A stretch of 48,268 nucleotides of DNA from Phycisphaeraceae bacterium (GTDB lineage Bacteria > Planctomycetota > Phycisphaerae > Phycisphaerales > Phycisphaeraceae). The position numbers and the translations under genes were made by a program. The stretch's first letter is position 1. Every line of letters starts with the position of its first letter. The notes under the pieces are model-generated. The model worked only from the letters and a program-made list of their open reading frames with translations. It was not told the origin of the DNA and ran no database searches. Below, piece by piece: positions 17,472 through 27,302 of the stretch. The stretch is taken from positions 1 to 48,268 of the forward strand of contig JADLFV010000014.1 in assembly GCA_020849625.1 (NCBI GenBank), read 5' to 3'.

Positions 17472-19241
17472 ATGCACCACTTTCCACTCCTGACCACACT
17501 CGCCGCAGGCTTCACTGCGGCGTGGGCACTGGGGTTGATTACGCAGAGGATCGGTCTATCGCCGATCGTGGGTTATCTGTTGGCGGGGATACTGATCGGG
17601 CCGTACACGCCGGGCATTGTCGCCGATGTCACCCTGGCCCCGCAGTTGGCGGAACTGGGTGTGATCCTGCTGATGTTCGGCGTCGGGTTGCACTTCCATT
17701 TGAAGGATCTGCTGGCGGTGCGATCGATCGCGGTGCCGGGCGCCGTGGCGCAGAGCCTGACCGCGACGATCGCCGGGGCGGTGATTTTCAAGATGATGGG
17801 CTGGCCACTCAGCCACGGTCTGGTGCTGGGTATGGCGATGGCTGTGGCCAGCACGGTCGTGCTCATCCGCATGTTGATCGACAATCTTCAGCTCAATACG
17901 CCGGCCGGTCACGCCTCGGTGGGTTGGCTGATCGTCGAAGACATCTTCACGGTCATCATCCTGGTGATCTTGCCGGCGATGGCGGGTGGCGTGTCCTCGT
18001 CTGGCGTGGGTGACGGCGCGGCAGCACAAGCCCCGGCTGCGAGTCACTGGTTGGGCTCGCTGGGCATCGCCATGATCAAACTGGCGATCTTCGTGGCCCT
18101 GCTCTATTTCGTCGGGTCAAAGATCGCCCCGTGGTTGCTGGTGCAGGTCGCCAAGCTGCGGTCGCGCGAACTGTTCACGCTCACAGTGCTGGTGTTCTCA
18201 ATCGCCGTGGCCACCGGGGCCTCGGTCGTGTTCGGGGCATCGGTGGCCCTGGGCGCGTTTCTGGCGGGCATGGTGGTCGCGCAGTCACCGGTCAGTCATC
18301 AGGCTGGCATCGACGCTCTTCCCATGCGCGACGCCTTTGCCGTGTTGTTCTTCGTCGCGGTCGGCATGTTGTTCGACCCGAAGTTCATCCTGGAGCAACC
18401 GGGCCTTATTGTGGCCGGCCTGAGCATTGTCATGATTGTCAAGCCGTTGGCGGCGATTGCCATCGTGTGCATCCTGGGCTTCCCCATGCACACCGCCCTG
18501 ACCGTCGCCATCGCCCTGGCACAGATCGGCGAGTTCTCATTCATCCTGGGTGATCTGGCGTACAAACATCAGCTCCTGCCCGAGGCGGGCCGACACCTGC
18601 TGGTCGCCTGCGCCCTGGCCTCCATTTCACTCAACCCCCTGTTGTTCCGGCTGATCAATCCGATTGAGAACGCTCTGCGCAGCCGGCCCAGACTCTGGGA
18701 AATGCTCAACCGCCGGTCACAGCTCAAGGCGCGACAGGTCAATGCTCCGGTGGCTCAACGTATCGCGGCTCTGGAGCGACTGGCGATTGTGGTCGGCTAC
18801 GGGCCGGTCGGTCGTCAGGTCGATCGCCTGCTGCGCCAGGCGGGGTTGGAAACCGTCGTGATTGACCTGAACATGGACACGGTCTCGGACCTTCAGGCCC
18901 AGGGCCGCGCTGCGATCTACGGCGACGCCACGCGCGGCGAACTGCTGGAGAAGGCCGGCGCCGCCAGAGCCACTCACCTGGTGCTCAGCACGCCGCAGTC
19001 TGCCGATCAGCAGATGTTGATCTCGGCGGCCAAAAAACTCAACCCCTCGATCAAGCTCCTGGTGCGCACGCGCTACTTGCGCGACTGCGCCTCAGCTCGC
19101 CGTGACGGCGCGGACACCACGGTCGTCGATGAAGTGGAATCGGCGGTGGCGCTGACCCATCTGGTGCTGGAGGAAACCGCCGCTGACGCCGAGTCAATCG
19201 ACGCGGAGATCACCCGTCTGCGCCGCGAGTTGACCGGCTGA
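17472..19241 (+). CDS. Kef/YbaL-type cation:proton antiporter with TrkA-N domain
   Basis: Monovalent cation/proton antiporter of the CPA2 family, probably exporting K+ under stress. The 589-residue protein has about 12 transmembrane helices in residues 1-395, with the family stretch GLSPIVGYLLAGILIGPYTPG and GVGLHFHLKDL near the N-terminus and FFVAVGMLFDPKFIL in the middle. A cytoplasmic nucleotide-binding TrkA-N/RCK domain follows at about 435-550 (IVVGYGPVGRQVDRLL, VIDLNMDTV, AIYGDATRGELLEKAG). The overall order matches E. coli YbaL/KefB; the exact substrate is not determined. TACCAT about 28 bases upstream may be the -10. Confidence 0.9.
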   Translation: MHHFPLLTTLAAGFTAAWALGLITQRIGLSPIVGYLLAGILIGPYTPGIVADVTLAPQLAELGVILLMFGVGLHFHLKDLLAVRSIAVPGAVAQSLTATIAGAVIFKMMGWPLSHGLVLGMAMAVASTVVLIRMLIDNLQLNTPAGHASVGWLIVEDIFTVIILVILPAMAGGVSSSGVGDGAAAQAPAASHWLGSLGIAMIKLAIFVALLYFVGSKIAPWLLVQVAKLRSRELFTLTVLVFSIAVATGASVVFGASVALGAFLAGMVVAQSPVSHQAGIDALPMRDAFAVLFFVAVGMLFDPKFILEQPGLIVAGLSIVMIVKPLAAIAIVCILGFPMHTALTVAIALAQIGEFSFILGDLAYKHQLLPEAGRHLLVACALASISLNPLLFRLINPIENALRSRPRLWEMLNRRSQLKARQVNAPVAQRIAALERLAIVVGYGPVGRQVDRLLRQAGLETVVIDLNMDTVSDLQAQGRAAIYGDATRGELLEKAGAARATHLVLSTPQSADQQMLISAAKKLNPSIKLLVRTRYLRDCASARRDGADTTVVDEVESAVALTHLVLEETAADAESIDAEITRLRRELTG

Positions 19242-19280
19242 GAGGCCATCTTTGGATCTTTGGTGCCGCGGGGCGGCTAC

Positions 19281-19309
19281 TTGACATTGCCGACAACCGG
19301 GCATTAACA
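19281..19309 (+). promoter_or_regulatory. tRNA-Asp promoter, -10 inside a dyad
   Basis: TTGACA (19281-19286), 17 bases, TTAACA (19304-19309). The -10 is framed by CGGGCA (19298-19303) and TGCCCG (19311-19316), a 6+6 dyad. Expected start is about 14 bases before the tRNA. Confidence 0.6.
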
Positions 19310-19329
19310 TTGCCCGTCTGCGAACCTTC

Positions 19330-19403
19330 GGGGGTGTAGCTCAATTGGTTAGAGCATCGGACTGTCGATCCGAAGGTTGCGGGTTCGAGCCCCGTCACCC
19401 TCG
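19330..19403 (+). tRNA. tRNA-Asp (GTC)
   Basis: The cloverleaf folds completely. Acceptor stem GGGGGTG pairs with CACCCTC (one G-T pair), discriminator G. The D-arm is GCTCAATTGGTTAGAGC. Anticodon stem TCGGA/TCCGA carries the loop CTGTCGA with anticodon GTC. T-arm is GCGGG-TTCGAGC-CCCGT. The 3' CCA is not encoded. A CCCCCGGAAG decamer begins 3 bases after the discriminator. Confidence 0.96.
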
Positions 19404-19446
19404 CTCCCCCGGAAGGGTAAAAGCCCGAACGGGAACAAACCTGGCG

Positions 19447-19473
19447 ACGCCCCGTGGAAACCCCGCGGGGCGT
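19447..19473 (+). terminator. Hairpin downstream of tRNA-Asp
   Basis: ACGCCCCG (19447-19454) pairs with CGGGGCGT (19466-19473) and is followed by TTGTCATT, a weak U-rich tail. Confidence 0.5.
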
Positions 19474-19490
19474 TGTCATTGATCGGCCGA

Positions 19491-19496
19491 TACAAT
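19491..19496 (+). promoter_or_regulatory. -10 box of smpB
   Basis: TACAAT, 12 bases before the ATG at 19509. Confidence 0.5.
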
Positions 19497-19508
19497 GCCA
19501 CGTCCGTC

Positions 19509-20003
19509 ATGGCCCGAACCGACTCGAACAAGTCGAAAAAGGATATGTCCCCGCGCATCGCCAACCGCCGGGCTTTGCGCGATTACCACATCAGCGAAAA
19601 ACTCGAGGTCGGCATCCAGTTGCTCGGCACCGAGGTCAAGAGCATCCGCCTGGGCCAGGTCTCGCTGGCGGAGGGATACGCCCTGGTTGACACCCGGAAG
19701 ATGGAGCTGTATCTGCACGACGTGGACATCGCCCACTATCCCCAGGCCCCGCCTGAATCCCAGCATCAGCCCAAACGCCCCCGCAAGCTGCTCGCCCACA
19801 AGCGCCAGATCGAAAAACTGTTCGGCCACACCACCGCCAAGGGCGTCACCCTCGTGCCCCTGGCGCTCTACTTCCAGCACGGCCTGATCAAGCTGGAGAT
19901 CGGCATCGGCGTCGGCAAAAAACTTTACGACAAACGACAGGACATCAAGAAACGCGAAGCCGACAAGGCCATCAAACGCGGCATGACGAGAAAGGTGATT
20001 TAG
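19509..20003 (+). CDS. smpB: SsrA-binding protein SmpB
   Basis: Partner of tmRNA in rescue of stalled ribosomes. The 164-residue protein has the usual SmpB pattern: IANRRALRDYHISEKLEVGIQL near residue 20 (given in part), GTEVKSIRLGQVSLAEGYA, HLH-type beta-barrel strands, then GVTLVPLALYFQHGLIKLEIG and the basic tail KKLYDKRQDIKKREADKAI. The ATG at 19509 fits both the family N-terminus and the TACAAT box; the frame is open upstream into the tRNA, which cannot be coding. No ssrA gene was found next to it. Confidence 0.95.
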   Translation: MARTDSNKSKKDMSPRIANRRALRDYHISEKLEVGIQLLGTEVKSIRLGQVSLAEGYALVDTRKMELYLHDVDIAHYPQAPPESQHQPKRPRKLLAHKRQIEKLFGHTTAKGVTLVPLALYFQHGLIKLEIGIGVGKKLYDKRQDIKKREADKAIKRGMTRKVI

Positions 20004-20008
20004 ATGGA

Positions 20009-20103
20009 TGGCAAAAGGCAGATGGCAGATGGCAGATGGAGTAATAGCCGGCCGGATTGGCTTCTGTGTTCACATCTGCCATTTGCCATCTGCCATTTGC
20101 CAT
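20009..20103. repeat. Inverted repeat built from the word GGCAGAT
   Basis: The left arm (about 20009-20040) repeats GGCAGATGGCAGATGG. The right arm (about 20071-20103) repeats CATCTGCCATTTGCC. The right arm ends with CCATG, which supplies the start codon of the MFS gene, so the repeat runs from 5 bases after the smpB stop to the next start. Confidence 0.75.
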
Positions 20104-21286
20104 GAATTCCGCTTCCCGTCGCCTGTTGCTGGTCGCCACCTTCCTCGGCAGCATTGCCGTGATCTTTCTGGAGCGCGGGCTGTACTTCTTCACCGATGAC
20201 CAACTCGGCTTCAGTCGCTTCGCCAATCTCTGGCTCGGATTGAGCCACGGCGTCGCTTATGCCATCGGCGCTTTGCTCAGTCACGCGGCCGCCGGGCGGT
20301 TCGGTGAGCGCAGAACATTGCTTTGGTTGACCACGGTGCTGACTGGTCTGATGGTGCTTCTGACGTGGCGGCCGATTCCGGGGGTAGTGTGGATTGTGTT
20401 TCCCGTGTCTGGTGTGTTCAACGGTTGCATGTGGCCGATTATCGAGAGTTACACCACGGCCGGGCTCGTGTCGAAGCAGATGTTCAAGGTGGTGGGGCGG
20501 TTCTGCATCGCATGGTCGTCCGCGGTGCCGATCGCCCTGGCCATCAGCGGACCGTTGATCGCTTCGCCGTGGCCGGCCTCACTGTTCGCGGTGGCCATGC
20601 TGCTGTTCGCAGTGATGATCGTGATGTTCGCACGCTTGCCCGCACGACCGATGCACGCGCCGCCCGATCATCCCGAACTGCCCGACCCCTCGCGGCGGCA
20701 GCGCTACCGGGCCCTGATGATCGCCGGCCGCTGGTCGATGCTCAGCAACTACGCACTGCTGTTCCTGCTGGCCCCGATGCTGCCCTACATCCTGACCACG
20801 AGGCTTGACCTGAGCACGCAGATCGCCACGCCCATCGCCTCGCTGATGGACTGGACGCGCGTGCTGGCGTTTATCAGTCTCGGCGCCATGACCGCCTGGT
20901 ATGGCCGCGCCTCACCGCTGCTGGCGGCCGTGGCGCTGATGCCGGCCGGTTTCCTCATGGTGCTGTTCGGGCCCAGTCTGCAGTGGGTCATCGCCGGTGA
21001 ACTGCTGTTCGGCCTGGTCGGCGGACTGGTTTACTACGCGGCCCTCTACTACGCCCTGGCGTTCAAGAATGCGGCCGTGGAAGCGGGCGGCGGACACGAA
21101 GCGCTCATCGGCGCGGGCTTCGCCCTCGGCCCCGCCTGCGGCCTCATCGGCCTGTCACTGGCCGGCGCCATGGGCGACGAAGTCTATGGCATGCTGGCGG
21201 GCGTGGTGCCACTGGTCCTGTTGTGCATGTGTGGTGGGGCGATACCATTGCACGGCCTGCGGCGCCGCGACAAGTTCAACGTTTGA
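20102..21286 (+). CDS. MFS-type transporter
   Basis: A 394-residue protein with about twelve transmembrane helices in two halves joined by a basic cytoplasmic loop around residues 180-205 (RLPARPMHAPPDHPELP). This is the usual layout of major facilitator carriers. Features include LERGLYFFTDDQLGFS in the first loop and HAAAGRFGERRTLLW as a weak motif A between helices 2 and 3. Substrate unknown. The start at 20102 lies at the edge of the inverted repeat; an upstream in-frame ATG would read through the repeat and is less likely. The 3' end overlaps the convergent photolyase gene by 11 bases. Confidence 0.78.
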   Translation: MNSASRRLLLVATFLGSIAVIFLERGLYFFTDDQLGFSRFANLWLGLSHGVAYAIGALLSHAAAGRFGERRTLLWLTTVLTGLMVLLTWRPIPGVVWIVFPVSGVFNGCMWPIIESYTTAGLVSKQMFKVVGRFCIAWSSAVPIALAISGPLIASPWPASLFAVAMLLFAVMIVMFARLPARPMHAPPDHPELPDPSRRQRYRALMIAGRWSMLSNYALLFLLAPMLPYILTTRLDLSTQIATPIASLMDWTRVLAFISLGAMTAWYGRASPLLAAVALMPAGFLMVLFGPSLQWVIAGELLFGLVGGLVYYAALYYALAFKNAAVEAGGGHEALIGAGFALGPACGLIGLSLAGAMGDEVYGMLAGVVPLVLLCMCGGAIPLHGLRRRDKFNV

Positions 21287-22625
21287 TCTTCTGCAAAGCC
21301 GCCAAGGCGCGATCGCGCGCAATCGCATGGTCCACGATTGGTTCGCCATATGGTTCGTGAATGGTTTTGTCCGCAGCGCCGCGCAATTCATTGACCCATT
21401 GGCGAACGTACTTGCCCTCCGGATCAAACTTCCTGCCCTGCAGCACCGGATTGAAGATGCGAAAGAACGGGGCTGCATCCGCGCCGCAACCGGCCGCCCA
21501 CTGCCAGCCCATCGTGTTGTTCGCCAGGTCCGCATCCACCAGCGTGTCCATGAACCATGCAGCGCCCACCCGCCAGTCGATCAGCAGGTCCTTGACCATG
21601 AACGACGCCACGATCATGCGCACGCGGTTGTGCATCCAGCCGGTGCGCCATAGTTGTCGCATGCCCGCATCGACAATCGGATAGCCGGTGCGTCCACGTT
21701 GCCAGGCACGCAGGGCTTTATCATCGTTTCGCCACGGGAAGCGATCATACTGCGGCTTGAGTGCCCTTCCCTTTCCGGGGGCGGGGGTGTGCGGGAAATG
21801 GTACAGCACGTGATAGGCAAACTCGCGCCACGCAAGCTGGCGCAGGAACGGCTCAGCGAATTTGAAACGATTCACCGCACACCAGACCTGCCGTGGCGAA
21901 ATCTCCCCGAAGTGCAGGTGTGGTGACAGACGCGAAGTCCCATCGACCCCCGGAAAATCTCGCCCTCGGGCATATCCAATCAGTCTGTTTTCGGCGAAAA
22001 CAGAAAGCAGCTTTTTCGCCCCGATTTCACCCGGCGACCAGTGCTCCGCCAGCCCGTCATACCACTGGATCGCGGGCATCAGATTCAGATCGCTGAGCTT
22101 GTCACTTTTCGGCCAGTGCTTGGGCCACTCGATCCCGCGCGGGACATTCAACGGCTTGCCAATGGCCGGCATCTCCCGGAAGGCGCGCCAGAACGGTGTG
22201 AACACCTGGTACGGTTTGCCTTGCTTGTTCAGCAACTCTTGCGGTTCGTGCAGCAGATACCCGGCAAAATCACCGGCTGCATCGCCCAGTTCACGCTTGA
22301 TTCGCACCTGTTTGGCTGCAACATCCGGCTCGTAGCGCCGCTGCCAAAACACCGCATCCGCGCCGCTTTCGCACATCAGTGCAGCCAACACCTTCCGGGG
22401 GTCGCCGCGGCGCAGAATCAACCGCCCGCCCAGATTGCGCAGCGACTTGTCCAATTGTGACAGCGACTGATGCAGCCACCACTTGCTGGCGCCGCCAAGC
22501 TGTTCCTGCGGAGCGAGCACGAACACCGGCAGCACTGCCCCGCGTTTGGCCGCCACGTTCAGCGCTTCATGATCCGCCAACCGCAGATCGCGCCCGAACC
22601 ACACGATGCTCAGCGGCTCCGACAT
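21276..22625 (-). CDS. phrB: Deoxyribodipyrimidine photolyase
   Basis: Light-dependent repair of cyclobutane pyrimidine dimers. The 449-residue protein starts with the photolyase Rossmann domain (IVWFGRDLRLADHEAL). It has the FAD-binding core with WREFAYHVLYHFP, RTGYPIVDAGMRQLW, GWMHNRVRMIVASF and the signature around NNTMGWQWAAGCGADAAP (about residue 370). These features indicate a class I CPD photolyase. TACAAT lies 6 bases before the ATG at 22625. It is divergent from uvrB, so light repair and excision repair share one 140-base regulatory gap. A decamer copy encodes DPRK at about residue 75. Confidence 0.95.
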   Translation of the reverse strand: MSEPLSIVWFGRDLRLADHEALNVAAKRGAVLPVFVLAPQEQLGGASKWWLHQSLSQLDKSLRNLGGRLILRRGDPRKVLAALMCESGADAVFWQRRYEPDVAAKQVRIKRELGDAAGDFAGYLLHEPQELLNKQGKPYQVFTPFWRAFREMPAIGKPLNVPRGIEWPKHWPKSDKLSDLNLMPAIQWYDGLAEHWSPGEIGAKKLLSVFAENRLIGYARGRDFPGVDGTSRLSPHLHFGEISPRQVWCAVNRFKFAEPFLRQLAWREFAYHVLYHFPHTPAPGKGRALKPQYDRFPWRNDDKALRAWQRGRTGYPIVDAGMRQLWRTGWMHNRVRMIVASFMVKDLLIDWRVGAAWFMDTLVDADLANNTMGWQWAAGCGADAAPFFRIFNPVLQGRKFDPEGKYVRQWVNELRGAADKTIHEPYGEPIVDHAIARDRALAALQKIKR

Positions 22626-22631
22626 GGTCAC

Positions 22632-22637
22632 ATTGTA
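22632..22637 (-). promoter_or_regulatory. -10 box of phrB
   Basis: TACAAT on the minus strand, 6 bases before the ATG; no Shine-Dalgarno. Confidence 0.5.
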
Positions 22638-22653
22638 TGGCGTTGGGGAATTA

Positions 22654-22719
22654 GCCACGGATGAACACGGATGGGCATGGATAAGAACCACATCCCAACC
22701 ATCCGTGTTCATCCGTGGC
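22654..22719. repeat. Perfect 21-bp inverted repeat, word CACGGATGAA
   Basis: Bases 22654-22674 are the exact reverse complement of 22699-22719. Each arm contains two copies of ACGGATG. It sits between the divergent -10 boxes of phrB and uvrB. Confidence 0.85.
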
Positions 22720-22753
22720 AAAGTATATTCTGCGGTTCCTGTTTATCTTGAGC

Positions 22754-22759
22754 TACAAT
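22754..22759 (+). promoter_or_regulatory. -10 box of uvrB
   Basis: TACAAT, 6 bases before the ATG at 22766; no Shine-Dalgarno. Confidence 0.5.
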
Positions 22760-22765
22760 CCTGCC

Positions 22766-24844
<2,079 letters not shown>

Positions 24845-24989
24845 ACGGCTCAAGTGATTTTTGATCTCTCACATTGCAATATCACAACAGCATTGATAGG
24901 CTTATGCACGTATCAACCCCGTCGTTCAGATGGTGCTTCACCGGTGGAGGCCCGCGACGCGGTTGCCAGAGCGTCGAAAGGAGACACTC

Positions 24990-25271
24990 ATGAGTGGCAT
25001 TCGTTTTCGTACTGTGTTGATGTTGTTGGCCATTGGCGCGTTCAGCATGACGCTGGCGCTGACCGGCTGCAAGCAGGAATCGTCCTCGCCCGCGCCGGCA
25101 GTGCAGGAGCAGGCTGAGGAAGCGGCCGAGGCTGCGGAGAACGCGGCTGAAGAAATGAGGGACGAAGCCCAGAACGCCGCTGAAGAATCCAGGGAAGCGG
25201 CGCAGGAAAGCGCCGAGAAGGCCGAAGAGGCCGCCAAGGACGCCGCCGAGGCGCTGCCCAAGGCGGAGTAA
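24990..25271 (+). CDS. Small Ala/Glu-rich lipoprotein
   Basis: A 93-residue protein with a lipoprotein signal peptide: basic start, hydrophobic core (VLMLLAIGAFSMTLALTGC) and Cys at about residue 27. The mature part is a long charged helix of repeated EEAAEAAENAAEEM-like units, probably a coiled coil or extended rod in the envelope. The start has a strong AAAGGAG 6 bases upstream. A strong terminator follows 34 bases after the stop, so it is a single-gene unit. Role unknown; a structural spacer or Lpp-like function is only a guess. The 145 bases between uvrB and this gene hold no other gene. Confidence 0.78.
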   Translation: MSGIRFRTVLMLLAIGAFSMTLALTGCKQESSSPAPAVQEQAEEAAEAAENAAEEMRDEAQNAAEESREAAQESAEKAEEAAKDAAEALPKAE

Positions 25272-25304
25272 TCCGCGAGGCAGTCAGAGATAGATTCATC
25301 ACGC

Positions 25305-25335
25305 AAACCGGCCGTGAAGGCGGCCGGTTTGTTTT
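25305..25335 (+). terminator. Rho-independent terminator of the lipoprotein gene
   Basis: AAACCGGCCG (25305-25314) pairs perfectly with 25321-25330 and is followed by GTTTT. It ends just before the stop codon of the convergent gene at 25341. Confidence 0.85.
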
Positions 25336-25340
25336 CACGT

Positions 25341-26444
25341 TCACACCACCACGCTGGGCGCCACGTCGGCCCGGCTGACGATCCACTGCACTGCGCTGCC
25401 GGTTGCTTTGGCCAGCTTGTTGCGATAGGTGGGCAGGTACGGCCGCTCCGTCTGCGTGTGACCGGCCAGAAAAACACTGATGCCGCGTTGCTTGGCGCTG
25501 AGCACATCGTGATGCCGCATCTCCCCGGTGAACAGGGCATCGACATCGCTCAACGGTGACAGCAGCGAGCCGCCCGCTCCGGGACAGACCGCGATCCGCC
25601 GCATGCGCTGCCCGGCATCGGCGACCTCCAGGTGCTTGACCTTCAACAGTTGCCGAATGCGGCGGGAGAGCGTGGCGACGCTGACGGACTGGTCCAGTGT
25701 GTGGATGCGCCCGGCACCTTGCCTGGATTCGCTGACCGCTTGCAGTTGCAGCACGTCGATGGCCGGCTCCTCGTAAGGATGTGCGGACTTCAATGCCGCC
25801 AGGGCCGCAGCCAACTTCCGGGAGCGGCAGGCCATTTCCAGGCGCAGCTCCGCTACGCGCTCCAGTCGGCCGGGGGTGCCGATGAACGGGTCGGTGCCCA
25901 TGCTGCCTTTGAATGTGCCCATGCCCGGGTGCGAGAAGGAGCAGTGGCTGTAGGCCCCGATCACGCCCGCCCCGGCGCTGAACATGGCATCGCGAACCTG
26001 CACCGCCTGCTCCTGCGGGACGAATGTCACGATCTTGCAGCCCGGCGACTCACAACTGGCTGGTTCGATCACCTTGCTCTGGCCCTTGCCCAGCCCCTGG
26101 CATAACCAATCGGTGATGCCGCCCGTGACGGCGTCCAAGGCTGTGTGCGGGCTGTACGCCGCGATCTTCCTTCGCACCAGTTCCAGCAGCAGATCCCCCC
26201 CGGAAGAAGTGCCCTCGGTCAGGCGCTGCACCGGCTGAAAGATGAGCGGGTGATAGGCCACGATCAGTTCGCATCGCTTGCTGGCCGCCTCCCGCAACAC
26301 CGGCCCGGTCAGGTCGATGCACAGCAACGCTCGCCTGATCTGCTGCCGCGGCGAGCCGGTGTGCAGACCGACCTTGTCCCACGATTCAGCCAGCCTCGCC
26401 GGGGCGGCAGCCTCCAGCACGTCCAATAATCGGCTCAGTCTCAT
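25341..26444 (-). CDS. DUF34/Nif3-family dinuclear metal-centre protein
   Basis: A 367-residue member of the Nif3/YbgI family, whose biochemical role is still debated. The N-terminal metal-binding part has ESWDKVGLHTG and AYHPLIF (about 60). The insert domain (about 130-235) has HPGMGTFKGSMGTDPFIG and SAHPYEEPAIDV. The C-terminal part has DALFTGEMRHHDVLSA and FLAGHTQTERPYLP, supplying His and Glu ligands. The usual HHPLIF reads YHPLIF here, so one His ligand may be missing. The start at 26444 gives a proper family N-terminus (RLSRLLDVLEAAAPARLAE); TATCTT lies 7 bases upstream. A decamer runs antisense through it. Confidence 0.88.
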   Translation of the reverse strand: MRLSRLLDVLEAAAPARLAESWDKVGLHTGSPRQQIRRALLCIDLTGPVLREAASKRCELIVAYHPLIFQPVQRLTEGTSSGGDLLLELVRRKIAAYSPHTALDAVTGGITDWLCQGLGKGQSKVIEPASCESPGCKIVTFVPQEQAVQVRDAMFSAGAGVIGAYSHCSFSHPGMGTFKGSMGTDPFIGTPGRLERVAELRLEMACRSRKLAAALAALKSAHPYEEPAIDVLQLQAVSESRQGAGRIHTLDQSVSVATLSRRIRQLLKVKHLEVADAGQRMRRIAVCPGAGGSLLSPLSDVDALFTGEMRHHDVLSAKQRGISVFLAGHTQTERPYLPTYRNKLAKATGSAVQWIVSRADVAPSVVV

Positions 26445-26451
26445 GGCCTGC

Positions 26452-26457
26452 AAGATA
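26452..26457 (-). promoter_or_regulatory. -10 box of the DUF34 gene
   Basis: TATCTT on the minus strand, 7 bases before the ATG; weaker than the other leaderless cases. Confidence 0.3.
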
Positions 26458-26535
26458 CCCATCAGGCCCGCTTTGTGCAGCGGCGGGGCGGATTGCGTCG
26501 ATACAAACATGGTTATTCTGCCCTTGGAGCGAGCC

Positions 26536-27168
26536 ATGCCGCCGACCCGACCCTCCCAACCGCTCATCGGCCTGCCCCGCAAGCCCCTGACCCCGCAGCA
26601 GCAGCTTGACGCCCTGCGCAAGATTCAGAACCAGGCCGAGCAGCGGGTCAAGCTCGGCATGCAGCTTTTCAAAGCCGTCGAATCGCGCGTCGATGAGCAG
26701 CGGCAACTGCTGCAGGCGGTCAAGACCCACGAGCAGCAGCTTCGCGATCAGGTCAACGAGGACGTGGCCAAGTCGCTTCAGCAGTACGACCAGTGGATCG
26801 GCCGCATCGACGAAAACTTCACCAAGGCCCTGCGCAACCTCGAACAGCGCTTCGAGCAGCTCGAGGGCAAGGTCAACCAGTCGCAGCAGCAGATCGAGTC
26901 CATGCTTCGCCGGGCTGATGCGCTGCTCAACCAGTCGCATGACATGCTCGACGACGGCCCGTCCCTCAGCACCGGCCGCAAGTCGCCGTCAACTCCCACA
27001 CCGCCGCCCGTCCGTCAGGATGACGACGACAACGTGGACGACAAAATCTACTCGCAACTGCTGCGTCGCCTGCGTCGCATGCCTCCGACCGATCCGGATC
27101 GCCGCCCGCCCTCCAGCCGGGAAGGCGACGAGGACGACGATTCGCACCGCAACGATCTGGCCGCCTGA
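26536..27168 (+). CDS. Hypothetical coiled-coil protein
   Basis: A 210-residue soluble protein. Residues about 20-140 form a continuous amphipathic coiled coil rich in Gln and Glu (QQQLDALRKIQNQAEQRVK, NLEQRFEQLEGKVNQSQQQ). The tail is Pro-, Asp- and Arg-rich and probably disordered (DDDDNVDDKIYSQLLRRL, then DEDDDSH). No signal peptide or membrane segment is seen. The ATG at 26536 has GGAG 6 bases upstream; an in-frame ATG at 26509 is possible. It is divergent from the DUF34 gene. No family recognised. Confidence 0.7.
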   Translation: MPPTRPSQPLIGLPRKPLTPQQQLDALRKIQNQAEQRVKLGMQLFKAVESRVDEQRQLLQAVKTHEQQLRDQVNEDVAKSLQQYDQWIGRIDENFTKALRNLEQRFEQLEGKVNQSQQQIESMLRRADALLNQSHDMLDDGPSLSTGRKSPSTPTPPPVRQDDDDNVDDKIYSQLLRRLRRMPPTDPDRRPPSSREGDEDDDSHRNDLAA

Positions 27169-27183
27169 ACACAGTTGATGTAA

Positions 27184-27219
27184 CCCCCTCTCCCCCCGGG
27201 AGAGGGCCGGGGTGAGGGC
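27184..27219. repeat. GC-rich hairpin repeat
   Basis: CCCTCTCCC (27186-27194) pairs with GGGAGAGGG (27198-27206), followed by CCGGGGTGAGGG. This type of intergenic hairpin repeat is widespread in GC-rich bacteria. It follows the coiled-coil gene and may serve as terminator or RNA-stability element. Confidence 0.65.
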
Positions 27220-27287
27220 CGAACTCCCCAGGCTCACCATACTCTGAACATCTCCGCCAGCCGCGCGACGCCGATTGATCCAGCGCG

Positions 27288-27293
27288 TATCAT
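27288..27293 (+). promoter_or_regulatory. -10 box of the ABC-F gene
   Basis: TATCAT, 9 bases before the ATG at 27303; no Shine-Dalgarno. Confidence 0.42.
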
Positions 27294-27302
27294 GCCCCCG
27301 TC

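Noticed and set aside
20004..20101. tmRNA (ssrA) gene beside smpB
   Set aside because: The gap is filled by the GGCAGAT repeat; no tRNA-like ends or tag sequence were found.
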